A DNA stretch of 64,000 nt, taken from an uncultured Rivibacter sp. Its GTDB lineage: Bacteria; Pseudomonadota; Gammaproteobacteria; Burkholderiales; Burkholderiaceae. The position numbers and the translations under genes were made by a program. Below, in pieces: positions 19,399 to 28,254 of the stretch (positions within the stretch are counted from its first letter, which is position 1; every line of letters starts with the position of its first letter). The notes beneath the pieces were generated by a model. The model was given only the letters and a program-made list of their open reading frames with translations. It did no database searches and was not told the DNA's origin. Location of the stretch: contig CAMLLU010000013.1 in assembly GCA_946480925.1 (NCBI GenBank), positions 47,194 through 111,193 on the forward strand. Direction: 5' to 3'.

Positions 19399-20304
19399 CT
19401 ATGGCCTGACCTTCGTGAGGTGGTGCGCCGCGCGGTGCAGGTGCGCGAGGAAGTGGCGCACGCTGGGCTTGAGCACGGCATCGGCGCGGGCCAATGCACC
19501 GAGCTTCAGGTTCAGCGGGCCCTCGGCCACGTTCACCATTTCGAGGTGCTGCGTCGCGAACGGGTGCACCGCGATCTGCTGTGGCAGCAGCCCCACGCAG
19601 TTGCCGCTGGCGATGATGGACAGCAGGCCCAGCGTCGAATTCACCAGCGCTCCGGCCGGCGGCGGCACCAGGCCGTGCTGCTCGAACAGCGTCTTGGCAT
19701 AGCCGGAATCCGGCGTCGCGCCGGTGTAGACCCAGGGCGCTTGCGCCAGCTCGGCCAGGCGCCTGGCGCGTGCCAGCGGGTTGCCGCGGCGCACCACGAT
19801 CACCATCGCGATGGGCATCAGCTCTTCCACCGCGAACTCGCCGGGCGGCAACTGCTCGGGCAGGGGGCCGAGCGCAATGTCCACCTCGCCCTTGCGCAGC
19901 CGCGTGAGCTGCGCGATGTAGAGCTCTTCAATGACGCGCAGCTGGATCTCCGGGAACTCGCGGCCGAAGGTGCGCAGGGCCTCGGGCACCAGCAGCATCA
20001 CCGCCAGCGGCACGGCGCCGATGGTGAGCGTGCCCGTCATGCGCCCGCCCAGCTGCTGGATCTGTTCCACCGCATGGGCCAGCTCGCGATCGGCCGCCAC
20101 GGCGCGTTCGTACAGCACCGCGCCCTGCGCGGTGGCCAGCACGCCGGTGGTGGAGCGCAGCAGCAGCGTGGTGGCGAGCTCGCGCTCGAGCTCGCGGATG
20201 GCCTTGGTGAGGGCCGGCTGCGAAATGCCCAGGCGCCGCGCCGCAGAGCGCAGGCTGCCTTCTTCGATGGCGGCCACCAGGGCGCGCAGGCTGGCGAGTT
20301 TCAT
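19399..20304 (-). CDS. LysR family regulator of the TRAP/tannase/dioxygenase cluster
   Basis: The protein has 301 residues: an N-terminal winged HTH (LRSAARRLGISQPALTKAIRELE) and a C-terminal LysR substrate domain (TLTIGAVPLAVMLLVPEALRTF onward). It is divergent from the TRAP genes with 175 bp between. A T-N11-A palindrome in that space is the expected LysR site. In Pseudomonas putida the gallate genes are also under a LysR regulator (GalR), so gallate or a related aromatic acid is a reasonable inducer guess. It converges with the BaeR-like gene with a 10-bp gap. Confidence 0.92.
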   Translation of the reverse strand: MKLASLRALVAAIEEGSLRSAARRLGISQPALTKAIRELERELATTLLLRSTTGVLATAQGAVLYERAVAADRELAHAVEQIQQLGGRMTGTLTIGAVPLAVMLLVPEALRTFGREFPEIQLRVIEELYIAQLTRLRKGEVDIALGPLPEQLPPGEFAVEELMPIAMVIVVRRGNPLARARRLAELAQAPWVYTGATPDSGYAKTLFEQHGLVPPPAGALVNSTLGLLSIIASGNCVGLLPQQIAVHPFATQHLEMVNVAEGPLNLKLGALARADAVLKPSVRHFLAHLHRAAHHLTKVRP

Positions 20305-20340
20305 GGCGGGAGCCCTGCAGACGCTGAACAGGCTGCGGAT

Positions 20341-20357
20341 GATAACGAGCGGTTATC
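20341..20357. promoter_or_regulatory. LysR-type binding site (T-N11-A palindrome)
   Basis: GATAAC-GAGCG-GTTATC is a perfect 6-bp inverted repeat with a 5-bp centre and contains the LysR-type T-N11-A core. It lies 37 bp from the lysR start and 123 bp from the TRAP start. A second inverted pair, GCCGTA...TACGGC, lies just downstream (about 20363-20390). Confidence 0.6.
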
Positions 20358-20479
20358 GCGGGGCCGTACGCAGCATCTTTCGATACGGCGGCCCGGTTCC
20401 TAGACTTTGCTCAAGCCTTGAGAGCCATCAAGGCTCTTTCGACGGCCGGCACAGGCCGCAGCAGTACCAGGAGACAAGG

Positions 20480-20998
20480 TTGAGTGATTCGCCATCTGGC
20501 GCGCACCCCGCGATGCGCCGGCTCGAAAGGCTTTGCGATGCCAGCGCCGCCATCGGCGCGGTGATGCTCATCGCCATTGCCTGCATGACCACGGTGAGCG
20601 TCATCGGGCGCGCCTTCTTTTCCCACCCCATCCTGGGCGACATCGAGCTGGTGCAGCTCGGTGGTGCGGTGGTGGTGGCGTCGTTCCTGCCCTACACGCA
20701 GTTCCGGCGCGCCAACATCATCGTGGACTTCTTCACCAACGGTGCCAGCGAACGCACGCAGCGCCTCATGGACCTGCTCGGCACGCTGCTCTACACCGTG
20801 GTGCTCGCGCTGGTGACCTGGCGCGTGGCGGTGGGCGGCGTCAGCATGTACGACTCCAAGGAGCGCTCGATGCTGATGAACCTGCCGCTGTGGATTCCGT
20901 ACGTGTTGATGCTGCCGGGTTTGGCGCTGTGCGTGCTGATCGGTGCGGTGCAGTGCGCGACGGGGCTGCGTACCCCAAAGTCGGAGGTCGCAGCATGA
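20480..20998 (+). CDS. TRAP transporter small permease (DctQ)
   Basis: The product has about 172 residues from a TTG start at 20480 that has AGGAG seven bases upstream; an internal ATG at 20513 lacks such a site. It has four hydrophobic helices and the DctQ-type segment VIGRAFFSHPILGDIELVQL...ASFLPYTQFRRANIIVDFF. The small subunit pairs with DctM in the inner membrane. The stop overlaps the next start (ATGA). The same GGAGACAAGG leader motif recurs before the tannase gene. Confidence 0.9.
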   Translation: MSDSPSGAHPAMRRLERLCDASAAIGAVMLIAIACMTTVSVIGRAFFSHPILGDIELVQLGGAVVVASFLPYTQFRRANIIVDFFTNGASERTQRLMDLLGTLLYTVVLALVTWRVAVGGVSMYDSKERSMLMNLPLWIPYVLMLPGLALCVLIGAVQCATGLRTPKSEVAA

Positions 20999-22317
20999 CC
21001 ACGCTCCAGATCGGCCTTGCGATGTTCGGCGCGATGCTCGTGCTGATGGCCGTGCGCGTGCCCATCGCGATATCGATGTTCGTGCCTGGCGCTGTGGGCT
21101 ACGTGCTGCTGTCGGGCTGGTCGCCGCTGCTGGCGCACCTGAAAGGCGCGGTGTACGGGCGCGTGTCGGTCTACGACCTCTCGGTGATTCCGCTCTTCAT
21201 GCTGATGGGCGCGATGGCGGTGCAGGGCGGCTTGTCGAAAGCGTTGTTCGACTTCGCCAACGCGCTGCTCGGGCGCTTTCGCGGCGGCATGGCCATGGCC
21301 GGCGTGCTGGCCTGCGCGGCCTTCGGCTCGATCTCGGGCTCCACGGTGGCCACCACCGCCACCATCGCGCAGGTGGCCTATCCGCAGATGCGCCGCATCG
21401 GCTACTCGGGGCGCCTGGCCACCGCGGCGCTGGCCACCGGCGGCACCATGGGCGTGCTGCTGCCGCCGTCGGTCACGCTGATGGTCTACGCCATCCTCAC
21501 CGAGCAGAACATCACCAAGATGTTCCTCGCGGCCTACGTGCCGGCGCTCATCGCCGCGGCGGGCTACATCGCGGCCATCGCCTTCATCGTGCGGCTGCAC
21601 CCGCAGCATGCGCCGGCGGCTCAGGCCGCCTCGCGTGTCGAGGTGCTGGCATGCGCATTGCGCGTATGGCCCATCGTGGCGATCTTCGGCGTGGTGTTCG
21701 GCGGCATCTACGGTGGCCTCTTCACCGCCACCGAGGGTGCGGCGATCGGCAACGTGATGACCTGCACGATCACGCTGATGCGGCGCGAGATCGACCTGCC
21801 CAAGTTCGTGGCGGCGGTGCGCACCACGGCGCAGACCAGCGGCATGATCTTCCTGATCTTCATCGGCGCCGACATGATCAACGCGGCGCTGGCGCTCTCG
21901 CAACTGCCGGCCCAGCTGGCCGAGCTGGTGAGCCACCTGCAGATCGCGCCGCTGCTGGTGATGGCCGGCATCATGCTGTTCTACGTGGCGCTGGGCTGCG
22001 TGATGGACGAGATGAGCATGATCCTGCTCACCGTGCCCACGCTCTTCCCGGTGGTCATGGGTATGGACTTCTTCGGCCTCGGTGCGGCGGACAAGGCGCT
22101 GTGGTTCGGGATCCTCATCTTGACCGTCTGCGAGATCGGCATGATCTTCCCGCCGGTGGGCCTGAACGTCTACATCATGAACGGGCTCGCACGCGACGTG
22201 CCGATGGTCGAGACCTACAAAGGCGTGGTGCCCTTCCTCGTGACCGACGGCATGCGCCTCACCCTGCTCATTGCATTCCCGGCAACAGCGCTGTGGCTCG
22301 TGCACAGATTCACCTGA
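20995..22317 (+). CDS. TRAP transporter large permease (DctM)
   Basis: The protein has 440 residues and about 12 transmembrane helices. Typical DctM stretches are FGSISGSTVATTATIA near residue 105, GGTMGVLLPPSVTLMVYAIL and FFGLGAADKALWFGILI...GMIFPPVGLNVYI near the C-terminus. It uses the sodium gradient to import an organic acid delivered by the DctP protein. The start overlaps the dctQ stop; dctP follows after 28 bp. Context with tannase and an aromatic ring-cleavage dioxygenase suggests an aromatic carboxylate such as gallate as cargo. Confidence 0.94.
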   Translation: MTTLQIGLAMFGAMLVLMAVRVPIAISMFVPGAVGYVLLSGWSPLLAHLKGAVYGRVSVYDLSVIPLFMLMGAMAVQGGLSKALFDFANALLGRFRGGMAMAGVLACAAFGSISGSTVATTATIAQVAYPQMRRIGYSGRLATAALATGGTMGVLLPPSVTLMVYAILTEQNITKMFLAAYVPALIAAAGYIAAIAFIVRLHPQHAPAAQAASRVEVLACALRVWPIVAIFGVVFGGIYGGLFTATEGAAIGNVMTCTITLMRREIDLPKFVAAVRTTAQTSGMIFLIFIGADMINAALALSQLPAQLAELVSHLQIAPLLVMAGIMLFYVALGCVMDEMSMILLTVPTLFPVVMGMDFFGLGAADKALWFGILILTVCEIGMIFPPVGLNVYIMNGLARDVPMVETYKGVVPFLVTDGMRLTLLIAFPATALWLVHRFT

Positions 22318-22345
22318 CGAAGATGAAGACGAAGGAGACAACCCG

Positions 22346-23380
22346 ATGAAGTTCCGTTCTCTGCTGGCCCTGTGCGGCCTGGTGGCTTCGGCCGCGGCGC
22401 TGCCCGCGCGTGCGCAGGAAGTGACCCTCAAGGTGCACTACTTCCTGCCGCCCACCTCGTTCGCCAACACGCTGTTCATCCAGCCCTGGTGCGACAAGAT
22501 CGCCAAGGAATCGAACAACCGGCTCAAGTGCCAGAGCTACCCGTCGATGCAGCTCGGCGGCACGCCGCCGCAGCTCTACGACCAGGTGCGCGACGGCGTG
22601 GCCGACGTGGTGTGGACGCTGCCGGGCTACACGGCCGGGCGCTTCCCATCGATGGAGGCCTTCGAGCTGCCGTTCATGATGCAGAACCCCGAAGCCACCA
22701 GCAAGGCGCTGTGGGACTACGCCCAGCTGCACAGCCAGAACGAGTTCAAGGACGTGAAGCCGCTCGCCTTCCACGTGCACGGCGACGGCGTGTTCCACAT
22801 GACCAGCAAGCCGGTGCGAACGATGGCCGACCTGAAGGGCCTGAAGCTGCGCGCACCGACACGGCAGACCAACAAGTTCATCGCGATGCTGGGCGCCACG
22901 CCGGTGAGCATGCCGGTGCCGCAGGTGGGTGATGCCATGTCCAAGGGCGTGATCGACGGCGCCGTGGTGCCCTATGAAGTGGTGCCTTCGGTCAAGCTGC
23001 AGGAGCTCGCGAAGTTCCATTCCGAGACCGACCCGGCCGAGCCCGCGTTCTATACGTCGACCTTCATCTTCGCGATGAACAAGGCCAAGTACGAGTCACT
23101 GCCTGCCGACCTGAAGAAGGTGATCGACAACAACAGCGGCCAGGCGCTTTCGGGTGAGATCGGCAAGGCCTTCCTGCGGGCCGACGGCATCGGCAAGCGC
23201 ATGGTCAACGCCGCCACGGTCAACGTGATTCCGGCCGCCGAGCTGGCGCAGTGGAAGCAGCTGGGCAACCAGCTCGCCGCCGACTGGGTGACCGAGATGA
23301 ACGGCAAGGGTCTCAACGGCACCAAGATGCTCGAAGACGCCAAGGCGCTGATCGCCAAGCAAGTGGCCGCAAGCCGCTGA
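22346..23380 (+). CDS. TRAP transporter substrate-binding protein (DctP)
   Basis: The protein has 344 residues, with a signal peptide ending PARAQ. It has the DctP fold: VHYFLPPTSFANTLFIQPW at the start, and LKGLKLRAPTRQTNKF, whose Arg normally grips the ligand carboxylate. The start has AAGGAGACAACCCG. It is third in the dctQMP set and is expected in the periplasm. The exact ligand cannot be read from sequence. The 111 bp to the tannase gene contain only a small GC hairpin. Confidence 0.93.
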   Translation: MKFRSLLALCGLVASAAALPARAQEVTLKVHYFLPPTSFANTLFIQPWCDKIAKESNNRLKCQSYPSMQLGGTPPQLYDQVRDGVADVVWTLPGYTAGRFPSMEAFELPFMMQNPEATSKALWDYAQLHSQNEFKDVKPLAFHVHGDGVFHMTSKPVRTMADLKGLKLRAPTRQTNKFIAMLGATPVSMPVPQVGDAMSKGVIDGAVVPYEVVPSVKLQELAKFHSETDPAEPAFYTSTFIFAMNKAKYESLPADLKKVIDNNSGQALSGEIGKAFLRADGIGKRMVNAATVNVIPAAELAQWKQLGNQLAADWVTEMNGKGLNGTKMLEDAKALIAKQVAASR

Positions 23381-23386
23381 GTCATC

Positions 23387-23402
23387 CGCCGGCAAGCCGG
23401 CG
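23387..23402 (+). terminator. Small GC hairpin after dctP
   Basis: CGCCGGC-AA-GCCGGCG starts 6 bp after the dctP stop, without a following T-run. It may only be a transcript-stability element; the tannase gene downstream could still be co-transcribed. Confidence 0.3.
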
Positions 23403-23491
23403 TCTCCCCCCCGGGACGAAGTACGCGGAGCACCGCGGGGGAGAGCTCGTCCTCACGCCAGTGCTCTGCAGTCCAACAGGAGACAAGGACC

Positions 23492-25177
23492 ATGAAGAAA
23501 CCGTGGAAGTTGTGGTTGGCCGCCTTCGCGACCGGCATGTCGGTGGTGCTCGCCGCTTGCGGTGGAGATGGGAATGACAGCGGCGCCGGCACGCAGGAGC
23601 CGGCGCCGCTGGCCGTGGTGAAGCCGGTGGTGGCTTGCAGCAGCCTGGCATCGATGGACCTCACCGGCATCGGCGGCGTGGGCAGCACCATCACGTCGGC
23701 GGCCGAAGGCAGCGTCACCATCAATGGCGCGGCGGTGGACTTCTGCACCGTCGAAGGCACGCTCGCGCCGGCCGTGGGCTTTCGCGTGAGGCTGCCGGTG
23801 GACGGCTGGACGCAGCGCGCGCTGCACATCGGCTGCGGCGGCCTGTGCGGCAGCATCAGCGCGTCGGTCGAGCCCGGCACCTCCTACGGCTGCCCGCTGG
23901 TGCAGTCCGGCGGCTTCGTGCTGTCGTCCACCAACATGGGCCACACGAATGCCGACACCACGTGGTCGCAAGACGCGCAGAAGCGCGTGGACTTTGCCTA
24001 CCGCGGCGTGCACGTGACCACGCAGGCCGCCAAGGCGCTGCTGCAGGCCTACTACGGCCAGCAGCAGAAGTATTCGTATTTCGTCGGCTGCTCCGACGGC
24101 GGTCGCGAAGGCCTGATGGCCGCGCAGCGCTTCCCGGAAGACTACGACGGCATCGTCGCCGGTGCACCGGCCTTCCACTTCCAGATCCAGAACACGCTGC
24201 ACCACGCGTGGCTTGCACGTTCGAACCGCGACAACGGCCTGTCCACTGGCAACATCGTGCTCTACCCGGCCAAGGCCGCAGTGCTGCACACCGCGGTGGT
24301 GGCTGCGTGCGATGCGCTGGACGGCCAGGCCGACGGCCTGCTCACCGACCCGCGCCTGTGCAGCTTCGACCCCGGCACGATCGAATGTGCTTCAGGCGCT
24401 ACCGACACGAGCAGCTGCCTCACCACGGCAGAAGTCGAGACGGCGCGCAAGTTCTACAACGGCCCTCGCGACGCCACCGCCAGCAAGCGCATCCTGGCCG
24501 GTGGCCCGTCTTACGGCTCCGAGCTGGCATGGGGTGGCGTGTTCGTGCCGGCCAGCCCGACGGCGACCACGCTCTTCAGCGACAACATCGTGAGCGGTGC
24601 ACGCAACCTCATCTTCACCGACGCGACGCCGCCGGCGATGGACCAGTTCGAGTTCACCGAGGCCTTCTACGACAAGCTGCGCCCGCGCCACCCGCTCAAC
24701 GACGCCACGAACCCGGACCTGTCGGCCTTCAAGAGTGCCGGAGGCAAGCTCATCTTGTGGCACGGCTGGTCGGACCAGCACATCTCGCCGCGCTACACCA
24801 TCGCCTATCACGAGGCGATGACGCAGACCATGGGCGCGAGCAGCATGAAGGAGTTCATGCGCATGTACCTCGTGCCCGGCGTGTACCACTGCGGCGGTGG
24901 GGAAGGGCACGCGAACATGGACCTCGTGACCTCGCTGGTCGATTGGGTCGAGCGCGGCAAGGCGCCCGATGCGGTCTCGACGTATCGCACCGAAACCTCG
25001 GGTGCGGTGACGAGCTCGCGGCCGGTGTACCCCTACCCCGAAGTCGCCAAGTACGGCGGTACCGGCGACGCGAATGCAGCGGCCAGCTACGGCCGCTCGC
25101 CAGCGCTCTACACCGACCCGACACCCGAATGGGCCGGTGCCGACTGGTTCACGCCGTATTCGGCGGCCCCCTTGTGA
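23492..25177 (+). CDS. Tannase/feruloyl esterase family lipoprotein
   Basis: The protein has 561 residues with a lipoprotein signal (VVLAACGG). The tannase family CS-D-HC arrangement is visible: C200-S201 in FVGCSDGGREG (nucleophile Ser), Asp in LILWHGWSDQHIS, and His-Cys in VPGVYHCGGGEGH. In fungal tannase and FaeB the two Cys form a disulfide that brings Ser and His together. The enzyme should cleave ester bonds of gallate or hydroxycinnamate esters at the outer membrane. It lies between a TRAP importer and a gallate-type dioxygenase, which points to gallate esters. Start: AGGAGACAAGGACC before ATG. Confidence 0.92.
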   Translation: MKKPWKLWLAAFATGMSVVLAACGGDGNDSGAGTQEPAPLAVVKPVVACSSLASMDLTGIGGVGSTITSAAEGSVTINGAAVDFCTVEGTLAPAVGFRVRLPVDGWTQRALHIGCGGLCGSISASVEPGTSYGCPLVQSGGFVLSSTNMGHTNADTTWSQDAQKRVDFAYRGVHVTTQAAKALLQAYYGQQQKYSYFVGCSDGGREGLMAAQRFPEDYDGIVAGAPAFHFQIQNTLHHAWLARSNRDNGLSTGNIVLYPAKAAVLHTAVVAACDALDGQADGLLTDPRLCSFDPGTIECASGATDTSSCLTTAEVETARKFYNGPRDATASKRILAGGPSYGSELAWGGVFVPASPTATTLFSDNIVSGARNLIFTDATPPAMDQFEFTEAFYDKLRPRHPLNDATNPDLSAFKSAGGKLILWHGWSDQHISPRYTIAYHEAMTQTMGASSMKEFMRMYLVPGVYHCGGGEGHANMDLVTSLVDWVERGKAPDAVSTYRTETSGAVTSSRPVYPYPEVAKYGGTGDANAAASYGRSPALYTDPTPEWAGADWFTPYSAAPL

Positions 25178-25207
25178 CGTTTCCCGTCTGAAACACGAAA
25201 AGACAGC

Positions 25208-26509
25208 ATGGCCAAGATCATTGGCGGCATTGCCGCCTCGCACACCCCGACCATCGGTTTCGCGTTCGACCGCGACAAGCGCAGCGACCCCGTGTGGGCG
25301 CCGATCTTCGAGGCCTTCGAGCCGGTGCAGGCGTGGATCACCGAGCACCGGCCCGACGTGTTGCTGTTCATCTACAACGACCACGTCACCTCGTTCTTCT
25401 TCGACCACTACTCGGCGTTCGCGCTCGGCATCGGCGAGCGCTGGGCGGTGGCCGACGAAGGTGCAGGCGCGCGCGATCTGCCGGCCATCGAGGGGCACCC
25501 GAAGCTCGCAGCGCACATCGGCCAGTCGCTCATGGCCGAAGAGTTCGACATGTCCTTCTTCCAGGACAAGGGGCTGGACCACGGCTGCTTCTCGCCGCTT
25601 TCGGTGATGTGTTCACACGACTCCCGATGGCCGGTGCAGCTGGTGCCGCTGCAGATGGGCGTGCTGCAGTTCCCCATTCCCAGCGCACGCCGTTGCTACA
25701 AGCTGGGCCAGGCGCTGCGCCGCGCGATCGAGAGCTACCCCGAAGACCTGCGCGTGGCCATCGTGGCCACCGGTGGCCTGTCGCACCAGGTGCATGGCGA
25801 ACGCGCCGGCTTCAACAACACCGAGTGGGATGCCCGTTTCCTCGACCTGTTCGAGCGCGACCCCGAGCAGTTGGCCGACATGACGCACGCCGAGTTCGCG
25901 ACGCTGGGCGGCTTCGAAGGGGCCGAGGTCATCATGTGGCTGGTGATGCGCGGGGCCCTTGCTGCGCAGGTGAAGTGCCTGCATCGCAGCTACTACCTGC
26001 CGTCGATGACCGGCATCGCCACCGCGATCTACGAGCCTGCCGAGCCGCAAGGTCTGCCTGAGCCGGTGCTGCAGCGCCACCGCGTGCAGATGCACGCGCA
26101 GATGGCCGGCGCCGATGCGCTGCCCGGCACCTACCCCTTCACGCTGGAACGCAGCGTGAAGGCCTATAGGCTCAACCGCTTCCTGCATGCGCTGGTCGAG
26201 CCCGAAGTGCGCGCCGCCTTCCTGGCTGACGAGGAAGCTTCGTTCGAGCGCGCAGGGCTCACGGAGGCGGAGCGTGACCTCGTGCGCCGCCGGGACTGGC
26301 GCGGGCTCATCCACTACGGCGTCATCTTTTTCATGCTCGAGAAGCTGGGCGCGGTGGTCGGTGTGTCGAACCTGCACATCTACGCAGCCATGCGCGGCGA
26401 AACGCTCGAGGCCTTCCAGCGCACGCGCAACACGAACGCGCTGTATTCGGTGGCAGGCAAGGGGGCCGGCTCGCTGGGGTGGGATCAGCAGTCTCCGGCC
26501 ACCAAGTAA
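25208..26509 (+). CDS. galA: Gallate dioxygenase-type extradiol dioxygenase (fused LigB-LigA)
   Basis: The protein has 433 residues, the length of gallate dioxygenases GalA/DesB, which fuse a LigB-like catalytic domain (1-280) and a LigA-like C-terminal domain (from about 310). Iron ligands by analogy with DesB are present: H12 (AASHTPTIG), H59 (YNDHVTSF) and E240 (GAEVIMW); H125 and H193 also fit conserved active-site positions. The reaction is oxygen-dependent ring opening of gallate to 4-oxalomesaconate in the cytoplasm. It follows the tannase gene after 30 bp. The remaining gallate genes (isomerase, hydratase, aldolase) are not in the window. A protocatechuate 4,5-dioxygenase is less likely because its subunits are usually separate. 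Confidence 0.85.
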   Translation: MAKIIGGIAASHTPTIGFAFDRDKRSDPVWAPIFEAFEPVQAWITEHRPDVLLFIYNDHVTSFFFDHYSAFALGIGERWAVADEGAGARDLPAIEGHPKLAAHIGQSLMAEEFDMSFFQDKGLDHGCFSPLSVMCSHDSRWPVQLVPLQMGVLQFPIPSARRCYKLGQALRRAIESYPEDLRVAIVATGGLSHQVHGERAGFNNTEWDARFLDLFERDPEQLADMTHAEFATLGGFEGAEVIMWLVMRGALAAQVKCLHRSYYLPSMTGIATAIYEPAEPQGLPEPVLQRHRVQMHAQMAGADALPGTYPFTLERSVKAYRLNRFLHALVEPEVRAAFLADEEASFERAGLTEAERDLVRRRDWRGLIHYGVIFFMLEKLGAVVGVSNLHIYAAMRGETLEAFQRTRNTNALYSVAGKGAGSLGWDQQSPATK

Positions 26510-26597
26510 CGCAGCGCGGGGCGCTCACCTGCCCATTCGGCCAGTTGCGCCCCGGCACACCGCCCTGATGTGATCCGCTCCAGAAGGAGTGGTGATC

Positions 26598-27581
26598 ATG
26601 GGCGCAAGACCGGCCGATTTGAGCGAAGCGGCAGCTGCCGGCGACGGCGAGCTGCTGGACGCCTATTCCGAAACCGTGGCTGCCACCGTGGAGCAGGTGC
26701 AGGACACGGTGGTCTTCATTGCCGTGCGCCACAGCCGCGGCCGCAGCGGCTCGGGCTCGGGTTTCCTGTTCACGCCCGACGGCTACCTGCTCACCAACAG
26801 CCATGTGGTGCATGACGCCGCGGAAATCGAGGTCGCGCGGCCCGATGGCACCACCAGTGCGGCGCAGCTGGTGGGCGAAGACCCGGACACCGATCTCGCG
26901 GTGCTGCGCATCGGCGCGAGCCGCACGCTGCCGCACCTGACGCTGGGCGACTCGTCACGGTTGCGCGTGGGGCAGATCGCCATCGCCATCGGCAACCCGC
27001 TGGGCTTCACGCACACCGTGACCAGCGGCATCGTGTCGGCGCTCGGCCGTTCGTTGCGCTCGAACGCGGGCCGCATGATCGACAACGTGATCCAGACCGA
27101 CGCAGCACTCAACCCGGGCAACTCGGGCGGGCCGCTGCTCGACAGCCGGGGCCGCGCCATCGGCGTGAACACCGCGGTGATCGCCGGTGCACAGGCGTTG
27201 TGTTTCGCGGTGGCCGTCAACGCCGCCAAGTGGGTGGTGACGCAGCTGTTCACCCACGGCCGCGTGCGGCGGGCCTACATGGGCCTTTCGGGGGCTACTG
27301 CGCCGCTTTCACGGCGTGCTGCGCGCTTCCTGGGCGTGCAGCAGGGCAGCGGCGTGCGGGTGTCTGAAGTGCAGAGCGGCGCGCCGGCAGCTGCGGGCGG
27401 TTTGCGTGCGGGCGATTTCATCGTGGGCATCGATGGCGTGGCGGTCACGTCGGTCGACGACCTGCAGCGGCTGCTGGATGAGTCGCGTATCGGCAAGCTG
27501 TGCGTGGTGCGGGCGCTGCGCGGCGCGCAGCCGCTTTATCTCAACGTGCAGCCGCTGGAGCTGACGGCGGTGCATCGCTGA
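26598..27581 (+). CDS. HtrA-like S1C serine protease with PDZ domain, no signal peptide
   Basis: The protein has 327 residues from the ATG with AAGGAG eight bases upstream (a GTG at 26589 is also possible). The trypsin-type triad is complete: H69 (TNSHVV), D99 (DTDLAVL) and S176 (GNSGGPL). A PDZ domain follows from about residue 230 (VRVSEVQSGAPAAAGGLRAGDFIVGIDG). DegP/DegQ relatives work in the periplasm, but this one starts MGARPADLSEAAAAGDGELL without any signal or membrane helix, suggesting a cytoplasmic protease. It ends two bases from the stop of the convergent LuxR-type gene. Confidence 0.88.
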   Translation: MGARPADLSEAAAAGDGELLDAYSETVAATVEQVQDTVVFIAVRHSRGRSGSGSGFLFTPDGYLLTNSHVVHDAAEIEVARPDGTTSAAQLVGEDPDTDLAVLRIGASRTLPHLTLGDSSRLRVGQIAIAIGNPLGFTHTVTSGIVSALGRSLRSNAGRMIDNVIQTDAALNPGNSGGPLLDSRGRAIGVNTAVIAGAQALCFAVAVNAAKWVVTQLFTHGRVRRAYMGLSGATAPLSRRAARFLGVQQGSGVRVSEVQSGAPAAAGGLRAGDFIVGIDGVAVTSVDDLQRLLDESRIGKLCVVRALRGAQPLYLNVQPLELTAVHR

Positions 27582-27582
27582 G

Positions 27583-28254
27583 TCAGCCGCGTTCGAGCAG
27601 GCCTGCGCGCAGGGCCTTGGCCACCGCGTGCGCACGCGAGCTCGCATCGAGCTTGGCAATGATCTGCGCGACGTGGAACTTTGCGGTGTGGGTGGAGATG
27701 TGCAAGGAATCGGCAATGGCCTTGTTGCCAAGGCCCTGCGCGAGCTTTTCGAGCACCTGCGTCTCGCGCGCGGTGAGCGGTTCGTAGTGCTGGCCCGCGC
27801 GGCTTGCTGCCGGCAGCTGCGAAAGACGCACGGACTGCGCCATCAGCTCGCGCGAGGCTGCCACCAGGCCGGCGGCTGCTGCATTCACGGCCGCGGCAAT
27901 CTGCGCGGCCGGTGCATGGCTCGACACGAGGGTCACGCCATCGGCCAGCCATTGCTGCAGTGCCGCTTCGTCGTTGTCGCCCACCAGCAGCACGACCGGC
28001 GGCCAGCCATCAAAGCCCTCGTGCAAATCCACCGCCGCGGCATCGAGCACCACCACGTCGATGGCCGCTTCGGGTGACGCGGCAAGGGCCAGCTCGCCGG
28101 GCGAGGCCGCCGCCGTGGTCACGTCGAAGCCTGCCTGCTGCAAGGCCGCGTGCAGGCCGGCGCGCACCAGCGGCGAGGCCGCCACCGCTGCCACGTGCAA
28201 CGGCAGTGCAGCTGCTTCAGCGGCTAGCAGTGGTGGCGCTTCTCGGTCGGCCAT
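27583..28254 (-). CDS. LuxR-type regulator with degenerate receiver domain
   Basis: The protein has 223 residues. The C-terminus is a clear LuxR/NarL HTH (LTARETQVLEKLAQGLGNKAIADSLHISTHTAKFHVAQIIAKL). The N-terminal half has the shape of a receiver (VVVLDAA) but lacks the acidic pair after the first strand (AVAASPLVRAGL) and the usual Lys, so it is unlikely to be phosphorylated normally. It overlaps the start of the upstream protease gene end by 31 bp and is flanked on both sides by signal-less HtrA-like proteases, which may process or be regulated by it. Confidence 0.88.
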   Translation of the reverse strand: MADREAPPLLAAEAAALPLHVAAVAASPLVRAGLHAALQQAGFDVTTAAASPGELALAASPEAAIDVVVLDAAAVDLHEGFDGWPPVVLLVGDNDEAALQQWLADGVTLVSSHAPAAQIAAAVNAAAAGLVAASRELMAQSVRLSQLPAASRAGQHYEPLTARETQVLEKLAQGLGNKAIADSLHISTHTAKFHVAQIIAKLDASSRAHAVAKALRAGLLERG

